Assembly: GCA_963576785.1 (NCBI GenBank) | Contig: OY756143.1 | Span: 1,116,001 to 1,180,000, forward strand | From: Chlorophyllum brunneum | Taxonomy: Eukaryota > Basidiomycota > Agaricomycetes > Agaricales > Agaricaceae | Length of the DNA: 64,000 nucleotides | Direction: 5' to 3' | Notes under the pieces: generated by a model | Databases searched by the model: none | Seen by the model: only the letters and a program-made list of their open reading frames with translations | What the model was told of the DNA's origin: nothing | Made by a program: the position numbers and the translations under genes | Part shown: positions 50,423 through 62,562 of the stretch, piece after piece | Position numbering within the stretch: position 1 is the stretch's first letter | Layout: the number at the start of each line of letters is the position of its first letter

Positions 50423-51022
50423 CCTAAATCCCAAACAACGTGACCTGTATTCTGTGAGTCCCACAACATCCGTCCCCGATCATGTCCCTAATAAAGAATA
50501 TCAAGACGATCTTGTATTCATTGCATTCCTATATTCGCCTTAATTCCTTTGTCCTACCTTGACTTCGACTAATGTGGTGCCCTTTTCGATTGAAATCGGG
50601 GCACCACCTTTCGTACTGCATGCCATCCTGATGATGATTCTTATGTCGACCCCGCTTCCTTTGATTGCATCATCTATCGATTCTCATAGCATCACTATGC
50701 ATTATTCTGATCATCTTCAATCACTTATGTGTACTACCGCTATTTTTCTTTGCCTTTATTCGTATTGTTGGTCTTTGGTTGAGTCGTAGATCATTTCTAG
50801 CCATTCACATTGTGTCACTATCAGCATCCATCATATGTAGTCCATTACGATCAATTATCTCATTGTTCCCACCAGTGGCATTGGAAGTTAGAAAACTAAG
50901 GCGGGAAGCCCCGTGACGTTGATACGATATTTTACCAAATCAGATCCACAGTCGCGTCTGCCATCCTGACGGTCGTTGTTTCCCGATTCATCCATATCTC
51001 CAACCATCTCCATCCGCTCTGT
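50423..51022. other. Intergenic region, nothing recognised
   Basis: Kinase 3' region and macro-gene upstream region. Short frames only. Confidence 0.5.
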
Positions 51023-52229
51023 TTGCCAACGAAGTTACTGAACCTCCTGGAACCCTCGATGATGCTATCCGAAGGGAAAGTTATGACTCTCGAGCACATT
51101 CCAACCATCAGGAAGTTATTCACAAATGGTGTTATCCGGAAGTCAGAAGAGGTGAACGAGGGCATTAATTCGAACGATAAGCTGCTGGATAAGATCACCT
51201 TTTAGTGAGACCTTATTTAGATCCTCTAAATGCCTTGCAACTGATGGCAGACTTTGCGTCGTGATGACACTCGATTCAACTGTAGTCGAGGAGATATCAC
51301 TGTTATTGATGTCGATGCTATCGTTAATGCCGCAAATTCAAGCCTACTAGGTCCGTCAATATCGTGATTCTTGGAACCTTGCACTGGAAATTTTGTTGTA
51401 GGTGGTGGAGGCGGTACGCCCCTTTTGCAGCGGCCTCGTAGGGCCGCACTGAGTTAAATTTGTTATCTAGTCGATGGGGCTATTCACAGTGCAGCTGGAC
51501 CCAAATTAGTGGAGGAGTGTACGTTCCAGTGTTCCAACCCCCCGAAACCCCGCTTGACGGACTACGATTCCAGGTCGAACTCTTGGTACCTGCGCTACTG
51601 GTGATGCAAAGCTCACCAGAGGCTATGAACTACCTGCGTATGCTATTTGAAGGCTATCCTTCTACGATGAATCTGACCCATCCTGTCATAGGCGCTACGT
51701 CATTCACGCTGTCGGACCCGTATATCACTCCGGGAATAAAGATATCAGGGCAGGCCAATTGGGTTCGTGTTACAGGAAAAGTTTGGAAATTGCTGTGGAG
51801 CATAATTTGAAGTCTATCGTGAGTATGCTTTCACTATCATTTTTCACTCTGATAATAAATCCGATGTCCAACACACAGGCTTTTCCCTGTATCTCGACTG
51901 GTGTCTATGGTTATCCCAACCGAGAAGCGGCTCGGATCGCTTTGACAGAAGTCAGGAAATTTTTAGAATCCGAGAAGGGAGAGAAGGTATGATCTTCTGG
52001 GCCAGGAACAAGTTCATACTATGACCTTTTTCCCCAACCAAGATTGAGCGCGTCGTCTTTGTGGTATTCTTGGCACGTGATGATGACCTTTACAAGTACG
52101 TATCTTCCTTTCCGTAACGCATTGTGGCCAATGATCTATCTCTACTCCAGGGAGCTCATCCCAGAATTATACCCTCCCGTTGATAATGTGGCTCAAAAAG
52201 AGGAGGAAACAGCGACTGCAAAAAAGTAG
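51023..52229 (+). CDS. Macro-domain protein (MacroD-type ADP-ribosyl hydrolase)
   Basis: Spliced blocks give a full macro domain: LLDKITF joined to YRGDITVIDVDAIVNAANSS, LLG joined through a 12-nt exon (about GTGGTGGAGGCG) to VDGAIHSAAGPKLVEEC, RTLGTCATGDAKLTRGYELP, RYVIHAVGPVYHSGNKDIRA, SLEIAVEHNLKSI, AFPCISTGVYGYPNREAARI and IERVVFVVFLARDDDLYK. The NAANSSLLGGGG and STGVYGYP loops bind ADP-ribose in MacroD1/2 and YmdB-type enzymes that remove mono-ADP-ribose. The N-terminus is uncertain: ATG 51023 is used, but 51060 is possible, and in-frame upstream residues look weakly presequence-like. The end is lysine/glutamate-rich (KEEETATAKK). Confidence 0.85.
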
Positions 52230-53028
52230 CTGCCGTGGGAGAAGGAGCCACAGAAGCCCAGCATTCTTTACACCCGATCCTAGGTCCTGACCTTGTCTTA
52301 TCGGCTCATCGGTCTAAAGATCTTCATCAAGGCTTGTGCGCCAAGTGCAGTACCTCGGAGCTGCTTCTTATAAAATTCCCGGTGATGTATTAATAGAAAT
52401 GGACTCCTTTCTTTCTGCGATTTAAAGGATCAAGACCTATGCTTCTTTGCTGCGTCTGATGACTATTCTGTGCGGTCTATTTGGGTGCCTCGGCTGGACA
52501 TAAGGGGCGCCTGAGGTCAGTCGGATTTGCCGATACTGGCTATGACTTACAAGCTATCTCCTGCTGTCTGAAATCAGTCTGCATCCCACGAAATGTCATT
52601 CGGTCCTGCTTTAGTTCCCGCCATCCATGAAAACAGATGAACGGTGCCTTTGGAGAAGCTGTTTCTACGAAGATAACCCCAGATACTGCGAAGATCGCAG
52701 GGAGCCAAGGGTTGAGTGCTTTCCTACAGAAAGCCAGTGGGGCTGCAAGCGGCGCGAGCCTGAGCCCTTAGCCGGGCCGTGCTGTCGTTGGATTGTTGGA
52801 TTGAAGGTTCTCATGATCATGGGTCACACCCATACATTCGCTTCTTCTCCTCACCCTCCGGAATATCTCCGTGTTGGAAATCATCCTAACCCCTTCAAGT
52901 TTCGCTTCAGTGTTCACTGTGGGGATATAAAGCGTTGGATGGCATGTATCCGTGTTTCGCGCGACTCTCAGTCTCTGTTTTACATTCGTAACTTTCCCTC
53001 GGGTGGCTGGGGCTGAACAACTGCGAAG
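52230..53028. other. Promoter region of the sugar transporter
   Basis: A 129-codon frame at 52627-53016 has no family likeness and overlaps the promoter; it is not called. Confidence 0.5.
52926..52931 (+). promoter_or_regulatory. TATA box candidate for the sugar transporter
   Basis: TATAAA lies about 100 bp upstream of the transporter ATG at 53029, a usual distance in fungi. There is no direct evidence of use. Confidence 0.35.
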
Positions 53029-55434
53029 ATGGGGTTACTCTTCAATACCTTCGTTGCTCTCTTCTCGTCTATTGGTGAGTATTACTCGCGCAAATCTCGT
53101 GTTATGAGAACGTTATTAACGTGTCTACAGGCGCTTTTTTGTTTGGGTATGACTTTTAACTGTGTAAAGACGAAGAACGTTTGATTCTCATGCTTCGGGT
53201 ACAGATATGACAGGTGAGTACGCGGTCTATCGGTGGAGCCGATAACTGAAAGCGAGTTCTAGTGGTATTATCGCCTCTGTGATTACCATGGAGCGTTATA
53301 AGGAGCGCTTCACTGACGACCCAAGTATCAGAGGAGCGGTTGTTTCAACCTTTAATGGTGCGTATATCAACGTCCCGATTCCAGTCCTACTAACACATAT
53401 CTTCAGGTGGATGCTTCTTCGGATCAGCGGCAGCTGGATGGTACGACCAATCTCAGCTGGCATGATGAACCCTGGCCAAACTTGTATTTCACCGACAGGT
53501 TCAACGACAAGTGGGGCAGAAAACGTTCGATTCAAGTAAGTCTAATCGCCATCGCATGACCTACGCTTGGACACGCGCAACGTTCTGACCGTTCCATGAC
53601 CGTACGTAGATCGGCTGTTTGTTTGCACTATGGGGATGTGCAATGCAATCGGGTGCCTCTAACGTCGCTACACTTCTTATTGGACGTATTATCGGTGGTT
53701 TTTCAATTGGGTGAGGCTTCTTTTCGTCCCTGTGAGGGCATGTGATAGTGACCAAGGTGTACAGTATACTTTCCATGACCGTTCCCTTGTACAATGTAAG
53801 TAGGGTTGATTGACCCTACTCCGGAAAATCGGGCGCGGTTGCTAACATATCTCATTGTTAGACGGAGGTTGCTCCACCCAAGATTCGAGGTTTCCTCGTT
53901 GGTCTAACGCAAGAGATGCTCGGTATTGGATTCATTGTGGCGAACTGGGTCAGTCAATGTCCATTGTTTTTTTGAAAATCCATTTATCGGTTGCTAGGTC
54001 GGATACGGTTCACAATTTATTGACTCGGATGTATCATGGCGAATGCCCCTTGGGCTTCAGGTTGTTTATTCTCGTCGCGTCAGGCCTCAGCAAGATAACG
54101 CTGACATACTATCGTTGCGCCTAGCTTATCCCCGCTGGCTTGCTTCTCATCGGTATCCAATTCTTACCTTCCAGCCCTGTGAGCTCTCATGTCCTTTTAC
54201 TGGAGAAATACCTTTTAAGCTAATGTTTTGATACTCTAGCGGTGGCTACTTGAGGTTGGAAGGGACGAGGAAGCCAAGGAGGTCGTGTATTATCTGCATG
54301 GTAACTCGGATGAAAACCGAACTGCGGCGGAGAAAGAATATCGGGAGATGTACACCACGATCAAGGCCGAGGTAGCAGTGAGAAGCAGCAGACTCAGTGA
54401 CCTCTGGGCATCAAAAGCCATGATCCACAGGACACTTGTCGCCTGTGGCGTTCAGGTGTTCACCCAATTTACCGGTATTAATGGTGCGGTCTGGTCTGAT
54501 GAACGGGCTCTTTACGGTGGACTAACGAGCCTCACAGTTATCAACTACTTTGGACCTCAGATGTATGCCAGCTTGGGTGTTACTGGTAGCAAGGCCCTCT
54601 TGGTTCAAGGGTGGGCCTGATCCATTCTCTCATATTCGTGTGTCTCACAAAGTCACTCTAGTATCTATGGCGCTGTCGGACCAATTGCCAACCTCTTGTG
54701 CGCCTTTTCCGGTCTGCTCTTGGTGCTCAGGGTATTAACTAAATTTGTAGTTTCATTATCATCTTCCTCGATTGGGTTGGTCGCAAGAAGCCACTTTTGT
54801 TCGGGGCTTCAAGCTTCGTTGTTCTGTATTCCATTTTGGCCGCTATCGTCGCAACGAATCCGCCATTGCCCGCTGGTGTTGAAGGTACCGTGAATGTTGC
54901 CGCTCAACGGTGAGTCCCTTTGGCCCCCCTCAGTACCATCTAATCGTCGGTCTTTAGTGCGGGAATTGCCATCATATTTATGCTCAGTATCTTCTTCTCT
55001 CTGAGCTTCGGCCCCGTCAGCTGGGTTTTGGCATCGGAGGTCTTCCCAACGAGCACACGATCCATCGGAACCAGCGTTGCTACTTGTTCCAACTGGGTGA
55101 GCTTTACTCTCACGAGTCGCACACACGCAGCTAATGTTATTCAGGCTTTCAACACTTTTATTGGACAAGTTTCTCCTCTGGCCCTCCAAAACGTTAATTG
55201 GAAATACTACATACTCTTTATCTGCCTCAATCTCGTTGATTTCGTCTTGATTCTACTGTTTTTCCCTGAGACTAAAGGTGAGTCAAGTTACAAAATCGGG
55301 CTTATGTCAGTAAACTGACAATGTGAGTAGGGAAAACGCTAGAGGAGATGAACAAGGTCTTCGGAGATGAGATCACGACTTCCAGCCCGGGGGAGAGTAC
55401 GCCACACGAGAAGGATAGTGTTGAGAAAGCCTGA
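53029..55434 (+). CDS. MFS sugar (hexose) transporter
   Basis: Multi-exon sugar porter. The start MGLLFNTFVALFSSIGAFLF leads to FGYDSGIIAS (family DSGIIG-like motif), ITMERYKERF and NGGCFFGSAAAGW joined to FNDKWGRKRSIQ (loop 2-3). Further blocks are LIGRIIGGFSIGILSMTVPL, NTEVAPPKIRGFLVGLTQEM, the domain-linking PSSPRWLLEVGRDEEA, QVFTQFTGINVINYFGPQMY, DWVGRKKPLLFG and FFPETKGKTLEEMNKVFGDE. The PETKG and PSSPRWL motifs are diagnostic for the SP family. Plasma-membrane uptake of hexoses or related sugars is inferred; exact specificity is unknown. Exons look intact. Confidence 0.9.
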
Positions 55435-56175
55435 GACAGGCACTACGGATGATGCGTGTGGGAATCGAAACGAAAGTACAAAGAGGGGTGAGGCTGCGAA
55501 CATAATGTGCAGAAAACATACGTAGTACTCTAATACCCATGAATGAATGAAATGTCCAGAACTACGAAACACATGTCATACGTACTCTTTTTCTAAAAAA
55601 ACAACTCCTATCCATATCTGTACGTCTTACATCGGGGGCAGGCTTCCGCTTAACAGCTAAGCTGAGAACTGACTGAAAATTGGCCGGGGTCCAGGATGCA
55701 TGCGTATGCATCGAGCCTGGGCTGGGGAACAAGCACCATTGGGGTGGAGGCCTGAATAAACCGATATTAAAATAAAAAAGCACATGCTGGAAGACTCTCC
55801 CACTAGAAAGAGCGCTCTCTGGAACGGCCAAAGGCAAAACAGACGGGACCGTCATTGAGCGGCGATACGCTCTGGGACCGCATCAAGAAAATGAATTCCC
55901 CTATAAATACGCATGTCGTAAGTTTCATACCACTCCTCACTGTGACACTCTCCGACATAAGTCCTACTATAGTCCGTGCCGATTGATCAAACAGGCTGAT
56001 GGACGGTTTCTCTGCTGTGCTCTCCAACATTTTGCATGCGAGCTAATTTTAGATCGTTCATAATCGTGGGAAAGCTTAGTTAGATCTCCGTAAGTTATGA
56101 TATTTTTTTTTCCAAATATCCTCGACAAGCTCTTTCGACTTCCGTCGAGCCGGGAATGGTCTGTGCAGACCAGCC
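55435..56175. other. Intergenic region, nothing recognised
   Basis: Transporter 3' region and upstream region of the ankyrin-like gene. No supported frame. Confidence 0.55.
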
Positions 56176-57077
56176 ATGCAGCCTCAACTCTCCGGACTCC
56201 AGGCGGTACCTGTAGAAGTGGGCGACATTCATCTGCGAGGAAGTACATTTTCTGACCTTTATTCTAGCTCCTGTACGAAGTCCAGCTATACGCTTTGTCC
56301 CCCTCCCTCCCGTGCCTCTCCCACTACTTCTCAGATATATTTAAGGGATCCCCTACGTCCTTCCGTGTACAATACCTCCTCGCTGCGTGTACCGGCACCA
56401 CCCCCGCACACGCCACACAGGTCCTCTCAAAAGCCCTCCGATATCCACTCTGTACACCAGTTGTCTGGGATTTACTCTGTTCACGCCTTGAAACACTTTC
56501 TCAGTCCGGTTTTCCTTCGATTATATCACACAATCGAACGCTCAGATGCGAACTTCCCCGTCGTCTCTTCCGATCCCTTGCACTTAGGAAAGACGGGAGA
56601 GACTGGCAAGCCAGGGATGAGCCCCTTCCCTTCCTTCAACATATCTTGAGCAAGGGGACAGGATTCCTAGCATTGGACCCAAATTCTCACCAGGGCTACG
56701 CACTCACGAAAGCCGTACACGCGCGCCACACACCTCTGATCCACTTTTTACTCGATTTGGGTTCTTCACCCGCCTGCAAGGAGGGGATGGCTATAAAAGT
56801 GGCAATCAAGCAGAAGAACTTGAAGATGGTGAAGATGTTGGTTGAGAGAAAGGAGAGGGATGGGACACTGGGGTCTTGTCTCGTCCCAGGCCTCAAGAAT
56901 GACGGAGGATGGAAGAGACAGAGCGGCAAGCGGAGGCGATTAGAGGACCGAGTCGAGGTTGATCAGTCGATGCTCAGACTAGCGGTCAAATGTAATGCGG
57001 GGGATATCATTGAGTATCTCGCATGGAAGAAGGGTGTCATTCCGGACATGCACACTTTGTCCAGTCTGCGACTCTAG
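56176..57077 (+). CDS. Ankyrin-like protein, uncharacterised
   Basis: ATG 56176 begins MQPQLSGLQA; a GTACCT...TCTAG intron joins this to LLYEVQLYALSPSLPCLSHY and a single open exon to 57077. The second half holds ankyrin-type helices: GYALTKAVHARHTPLIHFLL DLGSS, GMAIKVAIKQKNLKMVKMLV and SMLRLAVKCNAGDIIEYLAW, separated by a basic insert (WKRQSGKRRRLEDR) that could be a nuclear signal. The N-terminal part (TGTTPAHATQVLSKALRYPL) is helical and unrecognised. It is probably a protein-interaction factor; nothing more specific can be said. Confidence 0.65.
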
Positions 57078-57295
57078 ATATTATATATTCGACCCTGAGG
57101 AGGATCAAGGTCCGAGGTTGATAAGATAAAGTAGATGCTGTGATGATATGTACAGAGTCACTCTCACTCAGAAGCCGATTCGAGGAGAGAATAGAAAGTG
57201 TGCTGTTTTTGAGAGTGTCATGATACAGCGGAATAGTAGAACAACAGGAAGGGATTGTACAGCGGGGGCACTAAAAAGTGTGGAGTGATAGCGCA

Positions 57296-58003
57296 TTAGA
57301 TGTCATCAATGTCGACCTCTCCCTCATCTCCGAACTCAAAGGCGCACTCGCCATCTTCTTCACCGAATGCGTCTGTCTCATTAATCTTGGCATTTTCAGG
57401 CAGTTCGCCATATGCTTTTACTACAAAGCGCTCATGTCAGTCGTGGCGTTGTTGAACTAAATAAGGGGTAGGACGTACGATTCCGAGCCTCATCAGCTGT
57501 GTATTTTACAATCACATCTGCCTTTCCGTCTTGAAATTCTCGTAGAGATAGTAGCACGATATCGCCCTGGTTTATCCAAACCTGTCAACCCCAGAAAGTG
57601 AGAAAGTTTTAGGCCTCTTTTATGTCGCTTCTGGAAGGGAAGTGAGAACCGCACCTTCTTCCTCATCTTTCCACGAATGTGGGCCAGTCGCTTCTCGCCA
57701 TCGAAGCACTGGGCTTCAAGACGACCGTTTCCGAGCATCTTTGTCACTTGGGCATACTCTTGTCCGTCCTCACGGAACACGAGCTCACGCTTGTCATCGT
57801 CGTTTTCATTCTTTCCACGTCTCCGGTTCTTACCACCCTAAATTTCTGAACATCAGATCACAGACCGGGCGGAGGGAAGAAGTTTCTGAAGGAGGTCTAC
57901 GAACCTTTCCTTTATTCTACATCGAGAGAAATGGAAGAAGAATGTCAGTGGTCAGCACGTTTGTAGAAGCCGCAAACTAAGAAAACAAGGCATACCTTCG
58001 GCA
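57296..58003 (-). CDS. Translation initiation factor eIF1A
   Basis: Binds the 40S A site and promotes scanning and start-codon selection with eIF1. The exon chain is MPK (9 nt), NKGK (12-nt exon, about 57905-57916), [20 protein letters not shown] with [20 protein letters not shown] and [15 protein letters not shown], then [40 protein letters not shown], and an acidic tail ending in DIDDI. The OB-fold strands, the basic N-terminal tail and the terminal DIDDI are all as in the eukaryotic family; length is about 145 residues. Confidence 0.95.
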
Positions 58004-58661
58004 TATCTACCCGCTTGGAACTTTACCACAGATAAATGAGCGGATGCAAAAACTGCTTAGGAGGGCGAGAGTGCGCAGTCGACCAACACAAGTCGATCGC
58101 TGTGATTAGGTTTTTGAGTCGAGGTTTCTACGAGAGAGTGGAGGTAGAGTCAGAAGGAGCACCGCCAATCAAATCGGGTAATCCACTTTTCACGGTTTGC
58201 ACTTGTTTGTCGAGCTAGTCCACTTTGAGAAATTGGTAATTTTCGAGAATGCGTCCTGCGAACCATTCACCCCTTCCAGGGTTCCTGTGGAAAGACGGCC
58301 CAGCCTCCCTCTTTGTACTTTGCGTTACCTGGGATCGGCGTCGGGAGCGAGGGTTTTTCACACCCACCTTGCCTACCACTCGAATTTTCACTTTTTGAAT
58401 TTTTACTTCAGGGCAACCAAAGGACGGCTCTCAAGCCTTTGCATCGACTCGAGTTAAAGCCGTGCAAGTCCGAAATAGGTCAGTTAGACAGAACATAGTG
58501 TTCCTGTGTCGTTTGCACATTACAAGGAACCTCGTTGCAGCGGTCTGACCGGGTGGATATTAAGTGGTTTGAAACCGAATTCCCCACATTGCCTGAGAAA
58601 GGAAAATGGAAATATATCCTTCCATTTACACCCTTCTTCGGATCCCATACACACGATACCT
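58004..58661. other. Intergenic region, nothing recognised
   Basis: eIF1A promoter and CDC16 3' region. Only chance frames. Confidence 0.5.
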
Positions 58662-61518
58662 CTACCCAATGCTCATTTCGTCCCCATCCCCTTCACCGTT
58701 CCCGTCCCCTGTACCGGCGCCTACCGTTGCCACACTACCAGTTGTAGCAGTGGCCATAGCCTTGGGTAGCCCAATTCCCAGCAGGGCCCTCTCCTTACCC
58801 TTGAGTTTGACTCCAAGCCTCATATACGTCTCTTTTAGGTCTTTGATTGCCTGCTTAAACTCCGCGTCGGATGAGTTTTGAGGTCGAACTTTAGTCGTGA
58901 CGGAATCGATGGCCATGTTAAGGACTTCGAGAATATGTGTATTTGCTGGGTCCACGCTTAGACTCTGATTATGGGAAAGAAAGGTATAAGTACAACATAA
59001 TACGGGGGATGGGACTAGTACGTACCTCATGGTATTTTACAATGGCCTGGTCGAGATCACCTTTGAGATGGTATACCATCCCTAGGAAACCGAGTGCCAC
59101 CGCATGTCGAGGATCGAGCTCAAGCACCTTTTGATACGTTCCTAATGCATCGTCTAGCCGCCTGACATCCACCAATCTAATCAGCACCAAAATCCAAAGA
59201 ACAGCATCATACTAACACACCCAAGTCTCCGGTAACACGTCCCTAGGTTGATATACGTTGTAGCCCACGACTTTCTCGAACTCTGTGTCACCTGGGCAAG
59301 CTCCAACGCTTCCTGGAACAGCTTAGCCGCTTTTTCGTATTCTCCGTGATTATATGCCATTACTCCACGTTCGTTCATTAGCAAAGGGTCTCCGTCACAC
59401 ATAGAATATGCGGCGTTTAGGGCTTCGTCTGCCAGTGCGTAGTTTGAGAGCATTATATGCTCCATGCCGACGAACATGAGTGGTAAATGCGAGCTGTCAA
59501 GAGTATTAAGATTATACTGAACTGGTGAATAAAGACAATAGACGTACCCAGTGAACATCCTCGCACAAGTCGAGTAGGCCGTCACCGCGTGATCGTGTTC
59601 CCCTTCAAGGGCAAAAGTATGGCCAAAGGCAATCCAAGCAGGAGCGAACCGAGGATCCATGAGTGATGTTTTACTGCATATCAGATACCTGAGTACGACA
59701 AGACTAGAGTGTATTCGCACATTCCTACCTGAAATACTGCCGTGCTTGGTGCCATTTTCCACCGCTCAGATACCATACTCCGACTGCGTACCAGCTAATC
59801 GGGTTCTCGGGTTCTCGATCAACCATTTCATGTGCGAGTATGAACAGCCTCGAATGTAAATGTTGTAAATGGTACATGCATGCAATGTGTAGCGGCATGG
59901 TTGGGTTGTGTATTGATACGAGGCCAAGAATCCTGAAAACGTGCTGTTCGCGAGAGAACGGTTTAGAGGGGAACGTTGAGCGTACCTTGAACTGATGGTA
60001 AAGCAATCAGCCCATCTAAAGTTCGCATAGAGCGCATCTGCGAAACTGAACAACACGTCTGGGTTGTCACCTAGCCCATATTCCTCCACGAGCTTCTGTC
60101 TCGTCAACGCGTGTTCCTTGACGTGTTTGTATTTTCTCAGTCGAGTGGTGTAAATCAGCTGGACGAACTGCGCATCTTGCGGTGTTTGTTGTGAGTATGA
60201 CAATCCTTGCACGAAATCCCATTCTGTAGCAATCATAGACCTTTAATGGACAAAAGACTAGGAGAAATTGGAAGGAGACGCACCTTCGTCTGGAGTCATC
60301 ATCTCGCCAGTGACGAGTTGGTCGAAAGCTTCGAAGCATTTGACGTCTAGCGCCAGTGCCTCCATGAAGCACTGTTTTGCCTGGTCCCCGCGGTTAAGTT
60401 TGAGCATCAAGATACCCCTAAGGTGACACATGGATGCCTCGACCTAAAACCTCGTCAGCGAAAAGATAGCCTTGATGTATCAACTTGTCTACCTTGATGC
60501 CTCCATCAAGATTGGGTATTGAAGGACCACTGCGGCCTGGGCTAAGCCTTAACGGTAAAAGACAAACCAAAAGAACAATACAGCGTACCAGATTCTCTAA
60601 AGGGATTGGCCTCACCGAGCATCTCGAGTGCTTCCGACCAGTTTCCTTGACGCATCTGGTAGCTCATTAAATGAATGATCACACTGGAGTTGAAGAGCGG
60701 ACACGCACTTGACATTGTGCGGCCAGGTACCGACAAGCGACACTCATATCCACCAACCGCGACAACTTTTGTTGCTGCTCCGACGTGACCTCAATAATAC
60801 CTCCAGGGCCCATTGGGAGGCGCTGAGGGATAGTTGACTGCGATACATCAGCCTCTTTTCCTTTGCCTTTGCTCTGGCCGTTTGTTGTTGGGGGTGGTGT
60901 GGATGGAGATTTAGGTGGTGCAGTAACAAACGGTCTTGTGAGCAAGCGTTCGGCTCGTGAGTACTGATGGGTCATGAAATATGTTTGAGCGAGCCAGAAA
61001 GCGTCGTTCGGGTCGTCTAACAAAGGAATTAACATTTGGTGATATATTACCCCTGATCCATTGTACATACTCGTCCAGCTCAGGATTTTGTCCCCCCAAA
61101 ACGCTGCAGTCTCATACAGGTGCTGCATGAGCGCGTCATGCCGCCACAATCGCATGCGATCGACCATGCCCCACTCATATTCGCTCTCATCGTCGGCGTC
61201 ATCCTCGGAATCCTGAAAAACATCTGTTGTATCATTCGCGAGTGGATGTGGTCGATTGAGGCTTAATTTTGGTCTTTTTTGGTGTCGTGGAGAGGAACGA
61301 AGGGGCGACGCTGGGAGGACAGATCTGTTTGGGTCGAGGCCTAGGGAATGAGGATTTGAGATTGTGGTCGTGTTGGTGTCCATGTACGAGTCGACGAGGT
61401 GTTGCGGGCCATATGAGAAGGAGGAGCTGATGGAACCGCGGTGTCTTGAGGTCGGGGAGGGTAGTCTGGGTATTGAGCCCATCGGAAACTCAGGCTGGCG
61501 AGGAGGAGTAGCGTCCAT
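58662..61518 (-). CDS. CDC16: Anaphase-promoting complex subunit Cdc16/Apc6
   Basis: TPR scaffold subunit of the APC/C ubiquitin ligase. The start at 61518 (MDATPPRQPEFPMGSIPRLP) opens a disordered N-terminus, then RMRLWRHDALMQHLYETAAF and DAFWLAQTYFMTHQYSRAER. TPR helices follow through short exons: GNWSEALEMLGEANPF, CHLRGILMLKLNRGDQAKQC, DALYANFRWADCF, ENPISWYAVGVWYLSGGKWH, DPRFAPAWIAFGHTFALEGE, LPLMFVGMEHIMLSNYALAD, NERGVMAYNHGEYEKAAKLF, LDPRHAVALGFLGMVYHLKG. The NPISWYAVGVWY and FALEGEHDHAVTAYSTCARM blocks are characteristic of Cdc16. The end is a Gly/Asp-rich tail at 58662. Confidence 0.93.
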
Positions 61519-61604
61519 GGCAGAGATGAGAACAAGTCACGCGTCGGTCCAACACGCGCCTGCCTTGTTTGCCACAGACGCTGCAGCCAAACAACGACCT
61601 ACCA

Positions 61605-62436
61605 CTACTTCATCGTCTTTCTTCGCCTTCTCCGCTTCCGCTTTACATCCACACCTTCCTCCAACACGCGGTCCAGGTCTATGACCGGACAGTCATAACC
61701 CCGGTCCTTGTGATCCAGTGGCTTAGGCTTAGCACGCGCGTCGTAAGGATAGCCAAGCTTGTGATCAACCGGAGGCCTTGTTTTTCGGACAGGTTTGTTA
61801 TGGGAAATTATCATGAGAGGAGATGGCAGAGTCAAGGACGAAGGCAGTGTGATGTGTATAACACTACCTTGTGTAGCCTGTGTGCCGTCGGTCAATGAAC
61901 TCAATTGGAACTGTACGACGTACACTTGGTTTGAGAGACTCCTGCATGACCCATTCAGCATCTACCGCAACGGCAAGTGCTCGTTTTCTTCGCTCTTCGG
62001 CCTGAACCTCGTTGTCTTCAGTTTCTGGCTCTCGAATTCTAACTTCATGTTAGAAAACATTTGTAACGGGACACGACAAGCAGTGAATCACTTCAGAGCA
62101 CGTTCCGGTTTAGGCTGCAGCGAAATAAGTCGAGGTGGGCCATTAGAAACCAAACGGAACACTGAGCTTCATGAGCCTAGCACTACAACACGATAGCATA
62201 GACGTACACAGAGGGTGCTGAGCCTTCTCTTCTACCGGCTCATCTTCAACTTTCCTCCTTTTCTTTCCTCTCTCCTCGACATCAAAATGTGGCAGGGTCC
62301 GCTTCATGACCGCGTTAAACTCGTCCAGCCGGCCCAAATCAGGCTGGGCATGATCCTCTTCCTGTTGCAGTGCCTTTCGAGACACGATTCTCGTCTTCTC
62401 AAATACGGCATGTGGGTTTGCAAAACGAGGAATCAT
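61605..62436 (-). CDS. Unrecognised basic, probably nuclear protein
   Basis: The exon chain starts at ATG 62434-62436 (MIPRFANPHAVFEKTRIVSR), continues with DLGRLDEFNAVMKRTLPHFD and EERGKKRRKVEDEPV, then LFRLVSNGPPRLISL, IREPETEDNEVQAEERRKRA with VAVDAEWVMQESLKPSVRRT and VPIEFIDRRHTGYTR, and a last exon with NKPVRKTRPPVDHKLGYPYD, GYDCPVIDLDRVLEEG and the basic end KRKRRRRRKTMK. Two basic clusters point to the nucleus. No family was recognised. The start is 126 bp from the divergent NOP15-like start, and its stop is 86 bp upstream of CDC16. Confidence 0.6.
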
Positions 62437-62562
62437 TGATTTCAAGAAAGAGGAATGGAATATATGATGCGATCATAGCATTTGTTATGACCTGCTTGCC
62501 ATCACCCCCATATTTTTTTGGTCTCCCTATCCTTACAAGCGTTTCCCTCCCGCAGCTCCAAA

